Numbered from the stretch's first letter, positions 33,341-46,560 are shown. The stretch: 64,000 bases of DNA from Vesta saturnalis (GCA_036346205.1 JARFJB010001278.1:6226001-6290000), one strand, 5' to 3'. Notes: generated by a model not told the origin, from the sequence alone. Numbers and translations are program-made.

Positions 33341-36260
33341 CGTTATGGCGTTTTGTATAGTCGATGTTTGCGAGGGTAGTACAAACTCTTATCACGTGTT
33401 GGATGGTCTCCCTGTCGCTAATTACTTCTACATTTGTCCTTCTTTTAATGTATACCTTCTATGGTTTTTTTACTACTCTGTCTTGTACGGCCGTCATAAA
33501 CCGGAGGGGTTCGCCGTACAGCGCCCCCTGTTTGAGCCATATGTTTGATGCTTCTTGACGCACATGTTCGTGATCTAGTGCATGAGGATGCTACCATGCA
33601 ATTCTTTTGGTTTCCATTCATCAATCTGAAGGTCAAGGGTTTGGATATTTTGTTCTAGTTCTCATTTATTAAGGTGCAGAAAGGAATAGCTAGAGTCCGC
33701 TTTGAATATTGCTTTGTATATTTTGCTGTTAGCATTACTAGAGAAATAATTTCTAAGTCTATGGACATGTTTACGAGATGTTTGGAAGACATCAGTTGAG
33801 TGGAACTGTGGTTCTTTTTATAGCAGTTTTGTGATGACACATTCGATATTTTGTTAAGTTAACTCTCAAGATGTGTCTTTCACCATCGAGTTACACCATA
33901 TGCGTATGTCAGTAGAGGACTTGCGTAGGTGTTTATAGCAGTAATCATATTTTTTGTGTTTAGTTGAGTTCTTAAGACTGATGTTAGGCGTTTTTTACAT
34001 TTTGCAGTGAGTTTTTGTTTCAGTTCGGTGTTTTTGATTCCTTTCAGTTGTAAGAATCCAAGGTGTCCTTTTTGTAGTTGTATCGACTTGCATTCCAAAC
34101 TCCATGTAGATGTCTGTACTAAATCTGTTCGTAGTAGTTAGTAACTCTGAGAGCTCTGAGGATGTTTTCCCAGATCTATATTTTACTTTAAAACCATGTC
34201 TGCTTTCATTTAACATGTGACTAAGGGGGTTAATCCCTAAGCAAAACCATAGTGCACATAACCAGTCTCCTTGGCATATTCCGAGTTTTATTTTGATGTT
34301 TCCCGTTTCTAAATGTTACTTTCCATCTGTTACATATAGAGTTGCAGACCATTTAGACATAGCTGTTTTCATTAGTGCAATGGTAGTTGGATGTATTTTA
34401 TAGATGCTTAGTATTTCTATAAAACTAAGGGTGTGGGATGGAATCAAATGCCTTTTGTAGTGAATGACGGCCACGCTTAAATTTCTTTGTTGTTTTATGG
34501 CTTGATTAAGAACTATGGAGTCTATAATTACTTGATCGTGACACCCTTGTGTGTTTCTGCAGCATCCTTTCTGTTGTTCTGCTAAGATGTTGTGCGTGAT
34601 AAAATGATTGTATATCTTTTCTGTACTTGGACGGTCTGGATGTATTGTTGGCCCTTGGGTAGAAAGTATGTCTTCCTCTTGTTGAGGTATTCCGGGATAT
34701 CAGTGTGGTTGTGAATGAGGTCGTTAAAACATTGAGTGATAGCCTAGTGTGTGCTTGTTAGCCTTTTGTACCAGAAATTTTGTATTAGTTCGACTCCAGG
34801 TGCTTTCCAGTTGTTGGTTTATGTTCTTTCGGTTTCTCCCATATTTGCGAGAAAAACTCACTCATGTCTTTGGGAGTCGTTCGGTGGGGTCTATTTTTGG
34901 TTTTTCAAGGTTTCTGTAAAATTTCTTCTGTTTTTTTTTTAAATTGAGCGTTTTGTCTTTTTCTTTTCAGTGCATAGTTTGTATCTCTTTAATATTTTGG
35001 CATATAAGTTAAGCCTATGCGTTTAGGTGTTTGTTATCTCAGTAAGTCGCTTGTTACCTAAATTTTCGATATTGATTGGCTGTATAATTTGTGAAACCTT
35101 TCTTATTAATCTATTTGATCGGTTGAGTTTCTTATAATATTGTGTTAGTTGGTCTAGCTTCATCCTGATTTCTGGGATCTTCTTTTTCAGCTTCCGCATC
35201 CACATTGGTTTACTTTCCGTAAAATTATTATTGTCATTAATTTTTGTTGACGTTGTTTTGATATTTAGCATTTTTGCAGTGGTAATTGTTGCACAATACA
35301 CTAGAAAGTGTAGGTTTTCTATGTCGTTGCAATTTGCAAGGTGTTCTGGCAGTATGTAGATTTAGGTGTTTTAAAGTTACGTTTAATAAATTACTTGGGT
35401 ATAGTTTAGGATGGTGTGCCTCTTACTAGGATTAGTTCCTGTGAATTCAGCAATAGTTGTATTAAGTAGTTTTGTAGTCTGGTCCTTTTGTGCTCATTTA
35501 ATTCGTTCGTTCTGTCAAGTGCCTCATCTGTGTTGTTATTGTGCTGTTCTTCTGTTTTGTTTATATGTTTCATTTATCGTCAGTTATGTATCTGCTTAGT
35601 TATTTGTTAGCATTTCCTATGCAACTTCTGTTTTAATTTCATTTATTACATCTGTAGATAGCATGTTTTTCGTTACGATGGCTCTCTTTCGATCTGCAAC
35701 ATTTTGCTCGCTTAGCCTATTTGCAAATTCGGGGTGGATTGTTATAAATTTTTAATACATTTCAACCCTGTTTATTGATGTATCAGTTTCTGGTTTGGTT
35801 GAAATCATATAGCAGCGTATTATGTCTCTATTCATTTGTGTCGTCCATTCAACACGCTGTCTATTCAGTTCTGCTTTGGTGGTTGCTGGATGATTTACCG
35901 ACAAAGCATTTTCAGCAGTAGTAGGGTTTTGACGATCTTCATTGCCCGTATTTAAGTTTGTGTCGGCAGTAATAATTAAACCCAACAGGTGCCCACCTGT
36001 TCAGCTACCTATCACCACCGGTCTGCAAACCGTTACTTCCATCGGTGGTTCCAGAAGTACCCTAGTGCTCCCCAGGCGGCGACTCTTTTCCGAGGCGATT
36101 TGAATTTTCGTTCATGCTCCATTCTATTACTAAATTGGGTTCCTCCTTTAACGCAGGGGATATGGCATTTTTAACCTACTGCCAGATAATTCAGAGTCCG
36201 TGGGGTCGTCTCCTCCCAAATAGTAACCACGGTTACTACCTCTTGCGGGGGCTTTTCATT
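33341..36260 (-). pseudogene. R4/Dong-like non-LTR retrotransposon, inactive, 3' end replaced by CA array
   Basis: Minus-strand pieces in order: 5' leader with CTGGGGAGCACTAGGGTACT (near 36070), ELNRQRVEWTTQMNRDIIRC (35870), a basic linker MWMRKLKKKIPEIRMKLDQL (35160), then RT parts EQQKGCCRNTQGCHDQ with DSIVLNQAIKQQRNLSVAVI (about 34570-34480), LWFCLGINPLSHMLNESRHG (motif B region), SELLTTTNRFSTDIYMEFGM, QLKGIKNTELKQKLTAKCKK and INTYASPLLTYAYGVTRW. The motif C (MDD) segment is deleted between SGKTSSE and LSELL. The last residues, TLANIDYTKRHN, run into the CA array. The EQKGC...GC motif and the TAA-rich target fit the R4/Dong group, but R2-like relatives are not excluded. Confidence 0.75.
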
Positions 36261-36261
36261 A

Positions 36262-36303
36262 TTATTATTATTATTACTATTATTATTATTACTATTATTA
36301 TTA
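36262..36303 (+). repeat. (TTA)n microsatellite at the LINE 5' end
   Basis: ATTATTATTATTATTACTAT and so on, about 42 bp, directly at the 5' boundary of the R4/Dong-like element. Dong is known to insert into TAA repeats, so this may be the target. Confidence 0.75.
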
Positions 36304-38082
36304 GCTAGCAAAACAATAATTATTCTTTTAAATGCTCTTTAAGATCTGTTATAGAAACGGTTAAAATATTACACACAACTACAAAAGGAAATTAGCCATC
36401 CGTGAAATGTGACGCTCCCGTAAGTTGTCCCTTAATTGACTTGTATAATAAATACTTATTTAATATTCACATTCAAAACAACTTTTTATGTTACAGACAC
36501 GTACACTAGACCAACTTAATTAGGATATGAAATGTTTTGCTAAATTCTAATTGACATCTTAGCAAAAACATATTAAAGTTTTTTGTCTCCTCGTTTACAT
36601 CGAAACGTTTTTTAATTTACTCAAATTTCAAAAATTTGAGCTTAATCCTTAATCCCTTGTAGAATAATCAGTAACAAACATCAAAAACTGCCTAATGATC
36701 ACTGATATAAGTGGCGAACACACAGTTGATATAAAATAATTTTGTCATTGATAAATTGCTGTTCATTTCATCAATGATCACCGATAACCAATAAAAATTA
36801 ACCAACAAATAACTGAGAAAGAAATAAAATTTTATAAGTATAGTGAGGCTAATTGAACGAGACTATTTCTTTATTTCACACTCACGGTTTTATTCTATGT
36901 TAGTTCAATAATAAAACATGTGTAAGAACTGTTGACAATTGAGTCAATTAAGTCTGGACGATTAGGCGTTTATAACATTATTTCATTCAAAAAGGCAAAT
37001 GAAAAAGTTGCACATTCTAATTCCTCCTCTGAAAAGAAAGGTATGCGGATTGAACTCTTTGTCACTTTCCTCTTTTCCAACTTATATAAAATGAGTACGT
37101 AGGTATGGATGGTGAAAAGAGGACAGGTTACTTGAAATTCCCTAACTCGTTCAGTCACACGTCTGGTTTTACATACTTACATAACTACGTTTAGTAGTAT
37201 TGAGGATTATGCGATTAGGTTAGAATCGGAAATAACCGAGTTAGAGTAACGGAGGAGTTCGTGTCCCAGCATTTGCCTAAATAGCCGCGCATAATGCGCA
37301 TCCACCCATTGCTCGTACTGCAATAAGTGTATGTTATACATTCTAGTCAACTTCTTTGTTTACCGAGTTAACAACTGTTTTCTACGGCTATTTCATCGAT
37401 GGACACTGTTACGGGTTTCACCTATCAGTATTTGTAGGAGTGCATGCAATCATTTCTACATTACGAATATCTGCGTGAAGCCATACGTATTGTTTTCGTG
37501 AAAAATCAATGTTGAATTTTCGAATGTTTTATACGTTTTGACTATTTGCGAAACGATCTAGACTATTTTAACATCGTGTATGTTCGTGTGTGCGTGCCTG
37601 TGTATGTGTGTGAATGTGTAGCTACGATAAATATAATAAAACTTTATATCAAGTGTTGCTACTGCAATATTGTTGATTCTCACAAATATTGGTTAAAATC
37701 GGTTAATAAATAAAGGTACAGTTATGAGATAAAGAGCGTTCTAGTACATTATGATAATATTTCTAGAAATATTAAATTTAGTGAAAAATCTGCAGGCACT
37801 TTTGAAGATAATTAAGTTCTACATAAGTTTTCTTCTTAAAAGTATGAAAAAATGAGCCCTAAGGTTCTTTTGCGAATATCTGAAAAACTGTTAACCTTAT
37901 AACAAGATGTGCCGATATATTTTTAAGGATAATTCAATTTTAGGTACACTTTCTATTTAAGAGTTTTATCAGAGTCTTTATAATATTCCGCGGAGTAATA
38001 AATGTGGTGGCAAGGAAATTCCAGTGGCGTCCCGTTTTCAACATATTTCTAGGATGATTAAGTATGCGTTTCTCTTAAATTA
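36304..38082. other. Stretch without recognised gene
   Basis: AT-rich. A small degenerate GTGTGCGTGCCTGTGTATGT run at 37588-37618 is the only repeat I see. Confidence 0.45.
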
Positions 38083-40478
38083 TACAGGGTGTGGCGCGAA
38101 GAGTTTCGATTAAAAGTAATGGCGGATACAGCTATGTTAAAAATCTGATATTACGAAGCTGTAGGTTTTGGATGACGCTGAGTAGAAATATAATATTGTC
38201 CTGAATGTGGCACTTTCGGTTATACCGGAAGACGTCGACTTTGCTATTTTACATGGAACCTAATATTTTTTATTTTATTTTCGAATTCTACATGAAATAC
38301 TAGATAAAATTAGTGCACAATGTCGATATTTCGATTTCTTTTTAAATTTTGAAAAAATCCTAGTCCACATTGATTAACGATATCTCCATTAATAACGAAG
38401 ATAGTGACGTGAAATTGTAACTAATAAACAACAAGCGCTTGCCCGTTAACTCCATATATTCGTTTCATTGATATTTCATACAGGGTGTTTTAAACTTAGC
38501 CGCCAACATGCACAATTTAAATCATTTATAAGTTGCTTACTTTAAATAGAACACCCTGTATTTTATTACATTTTCCGCTGTATTTTTTTAAGCCAATTCG
38601 TTTGGTATCAGTATTCCCTATACTTAAATCCAATCACTTTTGATATATTTCATTATCTTAGTTAAAACATAACAACACTTAATTATTTCAACATTAGTAA
38701 AGGGTAAGCCATGATTTCCAAACAAAAATAACTAAATGTAATATTAAACAAATAAAGTTTTATAATAAGTGTTCAAAATTAGCACCATCTGCTTCTAAAC
38801 ATTTATAAGTAAGACTTTCTGCATCATATCTTCCTTTGTCATAACAGGTTTGGAAAATACCTGATTTTTAATGTAACCCCAAATACCAAAATCTAGAGAA
38901 GCCAAATCAGGAGAGCTGGCCAACGAAACGGACCCTGATTGGCAATCCATCTATCATCAAACATGTCGTAAAGATGCTGAGCAACAGGCCCAAAGTTATG
39001 AGGAGGTGCTCCATCTTGTTGATACCAAGCTGAAGCCGCCTCTCCATTTCTCATTTCAAGTATGTAACGCCGGTCGTATGACTTCTTCTAAAATGTGGCA
39101 ATATCTTGTACCATTTAAATTTTCATCATAACATTTTAATGCTAAAATTGTATCGTCTTTTATTGCACAAAAAACATTAAAACACCAACTATCTTGGAAA
39201 TAATGTTCTCTACTAACATGTGGATTTTCATTAGACCAAAAATGGGAATTATGTCGATTAAATAATCCATTATTGCTAAACTTTGCTTCATCGCACCATA
39301 TATCTCTTTTTATGAAGTTTTCATCCTCTTGGTTCTTCATTAAAAACCATTCACAGAATTCTACCCTTCGAGGAAGATCACCTAATTGTAACTGTTGCAG
39401 CAAATGATTGTGTTTTTTTAAAATGCGATGAATTGTTCTCGTCGACAAAGTAAGATCTCTCTCACAACCTCTGCATTTGGATAGGTGGTAAAATAACCCA
39501 AAACATTAATTTCGTTTATGTCACTGTCCACTAGTGGTTTATTTTTATTAATTTTTGTCTTAAATTGACCAAACTGACGGCAGTTTTTAAGCAATCTTCT
39601 TACAATATCACCAGTTGCATTTGGTCGATTTGGATATCTTTCTGCAAAAACACGTCCGTTCAACAATTCTATTACACTCGCCGTAAATAATAATAAGATT
39701 TAAAAAATCGTCATTAGTAAATCCTACATTTGCCATTATTTACTATGAAATACAAACTGGTAAAGAAAACTGTCAAAACAACATAAACAATTAACGTTCT
39801 AACTATCCAATCTTTGACAGCCATGGCCTATCCTTACTAATGTTGAAATAATTACGTGTTGTTATGTTTTAACTAAGATAATGAAATATCTCAAAACTGG
39901 TTGGATTTAGGTATAGGTAATACTGATACCAAACGAATTGGCTTAAAAAAATACAATGGAAAATGTAATAAAATACAGGGTGTTCTATTTAAAGTAAGCA
40001 ACTTATAAATAATTTAAATTGCGCATGTTGGCGGCTAAGTTTACAACACCCTGTATGAAATATCAATGAGATGGGTATATAGAGTTAACGGGCAAGCGCT
40101 TGTTGTTTATTGGTTACAATTTCACGTCACTAGCTTCGTTATTAATGGAGATATCGTTATTCAATGTGGGCGAGGATTTTTTTAAAAAAAAAAAAAAGGT
40201 AAATATGTCGAATATACTTCATTTTTGGTATAGGACATTGTGCACAAATTTTATCTAGAATTTCATGTACAATTCGAAAATAAAATAAAAAATATTAGGT
40301 TCCATTTAAAATAACAAAGTTGACGTCTACTTCCGGTATAACCGGAAGTGCCACATTCAGGACAATATTATATTTGAACTCAGCGTCATCCAAAACCTAC
40401 AGCTTCGTAATTCCAGATTTTTAACATAACTGTATCCGCCATTACTTTTAATCAAAACTCTTCGCGCCACACCCTGTA
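38083..40478. mobile_element. 2.4-kb mariner-like element with ~640-bp inverted arms
   Basis: Left end TACAGGGTGTGGCGCGAAGA (38083) is mirrored at the right end by TCTTCGCGCCACACCCTGTA (40459-40478), flanked by TA on both sides (38081-38082, 40479-40480). Arms run to about 38715 and from about 39822 with roughly 90 percent or better agreement by eye. Each arm holds an 82-bp sub-module with its own TACAGGGTGT...ACACCCTGTA ends (38479-38560 and 39974-40055). A transposase pseudogene lies in the middle on the minus strand. It appears the youngest DNA transposon in the window after the 57.7 kb structure. Confidence 0.9.
38795..39736 (-). pseudogene. Mariner-like (DDE_3) transposase, lightly decayed
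   Basis: ATG at 39736 opens MANVGFTNDDFLNLIIIYGE; a shift leads to GRVFAERYPNRPNATGDIVR and YFTTYPNAEVVREILL, a second shift to STRTIHRILKKHNHL and the catalytic core: DIWCDEAKFSNNGLFNRHN (first D), QQDGAPPHNFGP (second D), and after a third shift SPDLASLDFGIWGYIKN (third D). It ends at 38795. About 314 codons, near the family length. All three catalytic acids are present in sequence but three frame changes prevent a full protein. Same family as the relic at 2.2-3.3 kb, different subfamily. Confidence 0.88.
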
Positions 40479-40480
40479 TA

Positions 40481-41890
40481 CATAGGTAACATTTGCTAGA
40501 GTTTAATGAAATTTCATTATAAATGTCAGAACAATAATTATTTTTGGTATTTGAAAAATATCGATCTTTTAAAATTCAGGAATAAATATGGTTATAAACA
40601 AACTATTAATTTATCTATTTAATTTATTTCACTAGTGTTCTTGAATGATACATTACGCTCGATTGTAACGTTGTTTAAATATAAATTGGGTTATTTAAAT
40701 TGCAAATCACCATTGAAACTCGCTCGATATGATCATATATATTGTAAATATTACCAGTATAACTTCTAAAGCTTCTACATTTGTTATCATACATACATGA
40801 TTCAAAATCTTTTATTATAAAATGATCTGCAAAATGCATAATATTTTGTATAAAAACCATAAAGCTATAAATGCATTAGATTTTTATGATACTAAGGTTT
40901 ACCTAATTTATATTGACACAAATGCCATTTTGGTGGTTTGTGTTGTATTTAATTACACTAAATAATTTAATTATGTTCCTAAACAGAAGCTACATTTTAA
41001 CAGTTGATTACCAAGGCGAATATAAGAAAAAATCACTATACTTTGTAGGTTATAACCAAGCGGGAATGTGAATAAAATAAACATAGTTCTTCTCCTACTG
41101 ACCAACGCTATCTCATAATGCGCCTTGCATTGCGCTGTAGCACGATGTTCTTTCTTTGTCCAATATACTCTTTGCTAACGCTATAGGACACCAGCCTAAG
41201 AAAGTTATGTTCTATCCACATTCGATTTCGTATGTTCTTATAGATTTATACGTGGAAGCATTTACAGCAATAATTATTAATTTTCGCGCAATTAAAACTT
41301 GGTAGATTTTAAATAAACTCTTCATTAATTTCCAAAAATCGTTTTTGCCCGCAAGCCTATACCTCTGCTCAAACCTGAATGATGAGCATTACCGACTTTC
41401 TCGATTTGCAACTTGACCATCTATCTTACTAGTCTAAGTCACATTGTTCAAATTTATAATGGCGATGGTTAATAGACATTTCGAGTTAGGCTGAAAAAAT
41501 TTGAAAAATCTTGTAGCTTTAGGTTGTCTAGGGTTGCGCACGCCTTTGATACTCTTGTGAAGCTGCTGATTCTTTGTGACGAGACCATCGTGTTGCGTTT
41601 GCGGCGATTTGAGCTAATAGTCAGTAATGAGGTAAGGTCAAATGAATATAGTAAAGTTAGACTACTTGAAGGTATAAATGAAAAATTGTATTTCTGGCTT
41701 ACATAGTACTAATATTCCGTACTCGACATAAAGGTAAACATCACTTTACGATTAGTCCAACAAACCAGTAATTCAAAGGATTCTATTTATCCATTGTACC
41801 AGATACTACAAATTGTATCATTTTAATGTATATTTTGATTTACGCACCGTAACCATCAATGGTAGTTTTGATGGTTAGCCCCCACCCAAG
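40481..41890. other. Stretch without recognised gene
   Basis: No coding motif and no repeat I could pair with the rest of the window. Confidence 0.45.
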
Positions 41891-42229
41891 CTGCAACGCT
41901 TTATGTTTTGAAAACTCAGGGCAGAAGCAGTTTAGCAATTAAAAAAACTTTTTTCAATTTTAATTGTTTTGTTTTAACACTTGCTTTTGTCCCTCTGTAT
42001 TGGGTCTCTGATTACCAAGCTCTTTTTCCTCGGGGAGTGAGGCTGTACCTCGGCAGAGACCCTTCCTTCCGCAAAAAAATATTTCACATTTTCGTTTTCC
42101 AACCACAAACTAACAAACGTGATGGTGAAGCACGGTCGCCACTGTTACCCATAACCGCTTCTCCGACACAACCTAATCTAATCCCACCCGTTCCCAATCC
42201 TCGATGTATTGAATCCGTAATGTCCCGGT

Positions 42230-43330
42230 AGCCATTAATACTCAAAAAACCTTATTCAATTCCCTAAAATCTTTCATCTTCCCGTGGTTCAACCAAACCT
42301 ACTTCCTCGAAACCTCATTTCCCTCGGCGTAGGATACGCAGCTTAGGCTGCGGGCCCCCGTTATCCGTAACTCAATCCTACGGTCCTCGTCCCTCCAACT
42401 CCACTGCTAAACCTTCTTTCTTTTCCTGCGCGATTCGTTACGCATATAAGGATTTCCGAACTGAAGAGATCCTGATGCGAATGCTCTACCATCTGTGGGC
42501 AAAGCCACTCGCACCTCGAAGGCTACCAACCAACCCACGCCCCTAGTCCGTGTTATCACCCCATCCAAAGCCACCCCGAATGTGTTGCTGTGACGGTGCA
42601 TTTTCTTTTCTTCTCTTGCTACAACCCGCCCGGCCACAATACCCTTTCTGATGACCTCCTAATTTACGTTTACAGCCTTTATAGCGCAGTAATCCTGGGG
42701 ATTTTGATGCCCACCACACCCAATTGGGTGACTCCAGAAGCAATGTCAACCGTATCAGCATATCATCGGCCTTGTTGCAGTTGACGCTTTTGCGAGTCAC
42801 TAACACGCAACCTACATTTTTCGAGCATCTGGGTACTTCTATAACAGATCACATACTTATTTCCTAACCCATAGCCCTTTATCTTGATCGGGAGTGCTTC
42901 ATAGTCACTACGATCGTATCAGATCATCTACCATTACTGGTTAAACCTTCATTTGGTCCAGCCAATATACAGATATATACAGTAATCAAGGATTTTTCGA
43001 ACTCAAACTAGAATATGTTCTCCGAACACATCTCCAACAACCTCTCCACGCCCAATCTCTAAGCATCCAAGATCTCGAGATAACTAGATCAAAGAGGAAA
43101 TACGGGGATCCGGCTCTCAAGACCGAATACAATCGCATTAATGCCTTAGTCAGGCAAGAAACAAACACACCGAAGACCCTTCGAGCAAAGTCACCTCTGA
43201 ATTAGATGACTGAAATTGAACACTTTTGGCAACAGTTCGATAGACTGACCCGAAGAAAAGTAACCCCAAATCCCATCTGTCTGACTCACACGATACCCCG
43301 TTCAAGTGTAAACCCATTTATTTAATAAAG
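42230..43330 (+). pseudogene. Jockey-clade LINE, endonuclease half
   Basis: Plus-strand fragments: YNPPGHNTLSDDLLIYVYSL (from about 42613), then in the next frame PGDFDAHHTQLGDSRSNVNR, the GDFNAHH catalytic block of AP endonuclease with Asn replaced by Asp, then HILIS, DHLPLLVKPSFGPANIQI and KLEYVLRTHLQQPLHAQSLS with ITRSKRKYGDPALKTEYNRI, as in the endonuclease-RT linker of Jockey. At least four frame changes. The upstream open frame at 41908-42228 might be part of the leader or first ORF, but I cannot identify it. The second half resumes at about 44890. Confidence 0.72.
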
Positions 43331-44889
43331 GATTTCACTTTATACTACTTTTGCTTTACCCGTTAGCTATCAACCGGAGATGGGGCGACTCGTGACTTGA
43401 ACAACAACAGATTTCTACAAACACTACTTTTATTGCCTATACAATACAATGCTAAAATATTCAACTTAAATCTAAAAAATATTTGAAATATTCAATTTAA
43501 CACTAAATAAAAAAACGTAAAATCGGATCTCCAGGTCACCTGCAGCGGTGAACAGGCCAGGGACGGTGAGGCTCGGGTATTGGGATCTCTGGGAATGAAG
43601 TGGTTAATGAGTTCACGGGGTTTCTAGTAATAATTTCCTAGGTTTACTTTAGGTAATTTATTTTAACCCTCCCGTGATTACACACTCACGCAAATTAATA
43701 CTTTGCATGGGAACAAAGTATTTAATGAAATAATGACCTTTTAATTTCAGCAGGAAATGGATCAAGGCGATTTGAGTATTTAAAGTTCTTTAACGTGTAA
43801 TTTTAATAGCGTTCAAAGGTTCTTAATATAAAAAAGAATATTTTCTTTATATTTATTCTGAGAATCTAACAATACAACTGATAATACGGTTATGCGTTCA
43901 TTTCCTTCGCCCTTATCTTGGTCACTGGGCCATACGGTGTAAGACATCGGCTTTAAAATAAACATTTATCTTCAATTCAATAAACTGGGACTTCTGGTTT
44001 TATCATTATGATGATTGATTTCTTGTCATTAGATAGAAGGTGGCCAAACGGGAATCGTAAATTTAAAACATACCCAAACGTTTTAATTTCGGGCTTTCTA
44101 TATAATGCTTTTACGAAAGTATTTAAGATATCATACAGGAATTTTAAATCTGTTTATGTGCGATGTATTTTATCGCTTAAGGTATACAAGAAGAATATTT
44201 CTTTTTATATACAAATAAACCGGAGTTTTTGCAAGATGTAAATTGGATTTATAATTAAAGAATTTATTTTCTTTCAGGAAGTAGTTTTCAACTACTGGAT
44301 ATTTTCCGGGATGCGTATAAACAGATGACAATGTCAATGATTTTCTTTACTTCCTCATGGAAAGTCTGTAGTTTTTACTGGGTGCGCCAGCTCGGTCGTG
44401 TGAGTGTTCAGGTAGGTGTTTTTAGGAAGGTTTATCTAACTCAACGGGCCTACGCTCCAGGGAAGTGAGAATGTTGTGTACGTGTTGTTTTTTTCAGACA
44501 AGATCGATTAATAATCTACCTAGGCAGAAAAGAAATCTTTCCAACTGATCGGATAATTAGGATAAAACAAATTATAACTTACCCAGTCGCAGGGTACCTC
44601 GGACGAAAGCGGTTACGTAGATAAGATGGTTACTTCAGGACGGGCAAGATAAGATAGATAAGCTCGCATCGCAGTTCTGCTTATATAGTCCGCGGTCTGA
44701 CGTGACTGGATATTGACCTAATTTCGCGGTCGGACGAGATTGATCAAAGATGAAACGATATTCTGGTGGGAGTTCTTGCGTTGAAATCTTAAACGATTTC
44801 CTGATTACGGAGAAGGGGTAAAATTTAATTATTTTAACTGCATCAGAGCATTTTCTATAACATAAAGGTATACATCAAAAATAATTAAT
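43331..44889. other. 1.56-kb interruption of the Jockey relic, no gene recognised
   Basis: Sits between the two halves of one LINE, so probably a later insertion. Contains CAGGTCACCTGCAGCGGTGA (43534) and a GC-richer stretch, with no transposase or RT motif. I could not pair its ends or find a target duplication. Confidence 0.4.
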
Positions 44890-46560
44890 TTGCGTATTTG
44901 TGTAATAATTTCTGGATCTTTACACAAGAAACTCCTAGAGAGTTGCCTTGAAGAATTCCGTAACCTTAACCTTGCCAAAATCCAGTCGGACTACGAGTGT
45001 CCAGTCTATGCCCCCATCACACTCGACCCGGTATTTCCAAAAATGACGCAATTCACCACAGATCAGGATGGCCTTAACCGTAAAATACTCCGGCACTTGG
45101 CCGGCCTAGTCCTCAGATTACTCATCGACATCTATAACAAATTCTTAACACTACCCCACTTTCCGACGCCCTCGAAATCGGCTTACACGGTCATGATATG
45201 CAAACCGCACTCCGACTTTACTTCACCGTCCTCCTATGGGCGCATTTCCCTCTTAAGATGCCTCGGAAAATGCTTTGAGCAGATTCTAGCCAGGGACTTA
45301 GAGACCACCTTGAATTGAATGAACTCCTTCCTGACATCCAACTCGGCTTCCGTCCCAATCGAGCGTGTCTGGATATTAAATAAGCATTTCACAGGGTATA
45401 GCACGCCGGTCTCCTTCACAAGATCCGTAACCTTAACGTCACTGGTTCCTACTCCAAGCTTCAACTTCTACACTTTCTCCGGTCCATTTCAACCCACATC
45501 AGGCGTGCCGTGAGGTTCTACTATAGTCCCGCTGCTTTACGCCATCTTCGCTTCCGATATTTCCGATGCACCACAACTCCTCATATCCAAAACCCTTTGA
45601 AACTATTCCAACTGAGCCAACCGGTGGAGTGTTCGTCAATTTCACCAAAACACAAGTGATCTTCTTCCTACACCCTTTCACAAAGACAATTTTCCCAACC
45701 TGGCCGGCGGTGATGTTTCCCTTACTCTAAACAACGAAAGACTCACAATCCGACAAGAAACCACTTACTTAGGAATACCTTTCACCAAGATCCCAAACTA
45801 GCTCCCAGACTTACAAAGAACACTTAACAGGATACGAAACCGAGCGAACCTACTGGTCGCCCTCCGGGGTAGAATCAGACGTAGCCACCTCAAAACACTA
45901 CGACACCTACAAAATATACATACGTCCTGTTATGGATTTCTAAACGCCCATATACACAAACATAAACCATAATCACCTCTCCTAGATCATTTCCTGTGAA
46001 CGCTGAATACTTAGACACATACACAAGCAACATTTCAAGTACCCTAAGGACCTCCCAATATAACAGGCACGCACAAGCGCATTACCCATCACAAACAGAA
46101 TACATAGAAACTTTACACACAAAAGAATTTCGGGCGACACAATCCCAACCAAAGGTATCTTGACCACTCTATACAACTACCGATTTCCTTCATTACCATG
46201 CAAAAACCCAAACTCAAATTCAAACAGCCCCCAGCAATCCTAATACAAGTTCTTGACGATATCCCTGAGGATCTAGAAGAATGCCTGGACAATACTCCAT
46301 GTACCCTCCGCATACCCCGCCTATTCGATGACGACCACGCGACGATACGCGCCAAACGAGATTGGATTAATCGCACACACAGCACGCCACACTCGGTAAA
46401 CAACACGCACACGTTTAAACCGAATAACATTACTATTCAAGTAAAATCAAAACATTTTTTCAAACCAACGCAACAAGGATTGACCAGTGCTGAAGAGGAG
46501 AAGGAGTCATGAAGAGTCTCCGAAAAAGCATATTAATAAGCTAAAATAAGTAAATACTAA
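44890..46560 (+). pseudogene. Jockey-clade LINE, reverse transcriptase half
   Basis: The frame 44890-45315 reads LEEFRNLNLAKIQSDYECPV, DGLNRKILRHLAGLVLRLLI, then PTPSKSAYTVMICKPHSDFT and SSYGRISLLRCLGKCFEQIL, the start of the RT domain (usual form SYRPISLL). After a stop: DIQLGFRPNRACLDI, LLHKIRNLNVTGSYSKLQLL, then FVNFTKTQVIFFLHP (the post-palm NPxKTQ block) and further traces to 46510. The FADD motif is missing from the expected place around 45590. Many stops; dead copy. Confidence 0.78.

Noticed and set aside
32121..33395. Very long open frames (up to 416 codons) of Thr/His/Gln or Cys/Val repeats
   Set aside because: They arise only because ACACAAAC and AC repeats contain no stop codons; frames exist on both strands at once.
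41908..42231. 107-codon plus-strand frame before the Jockey endonuclease
   Set aside because: No ORF1 zinc knuckle or other domain visible; I could not support it as a gene and mention it only as possible leader.
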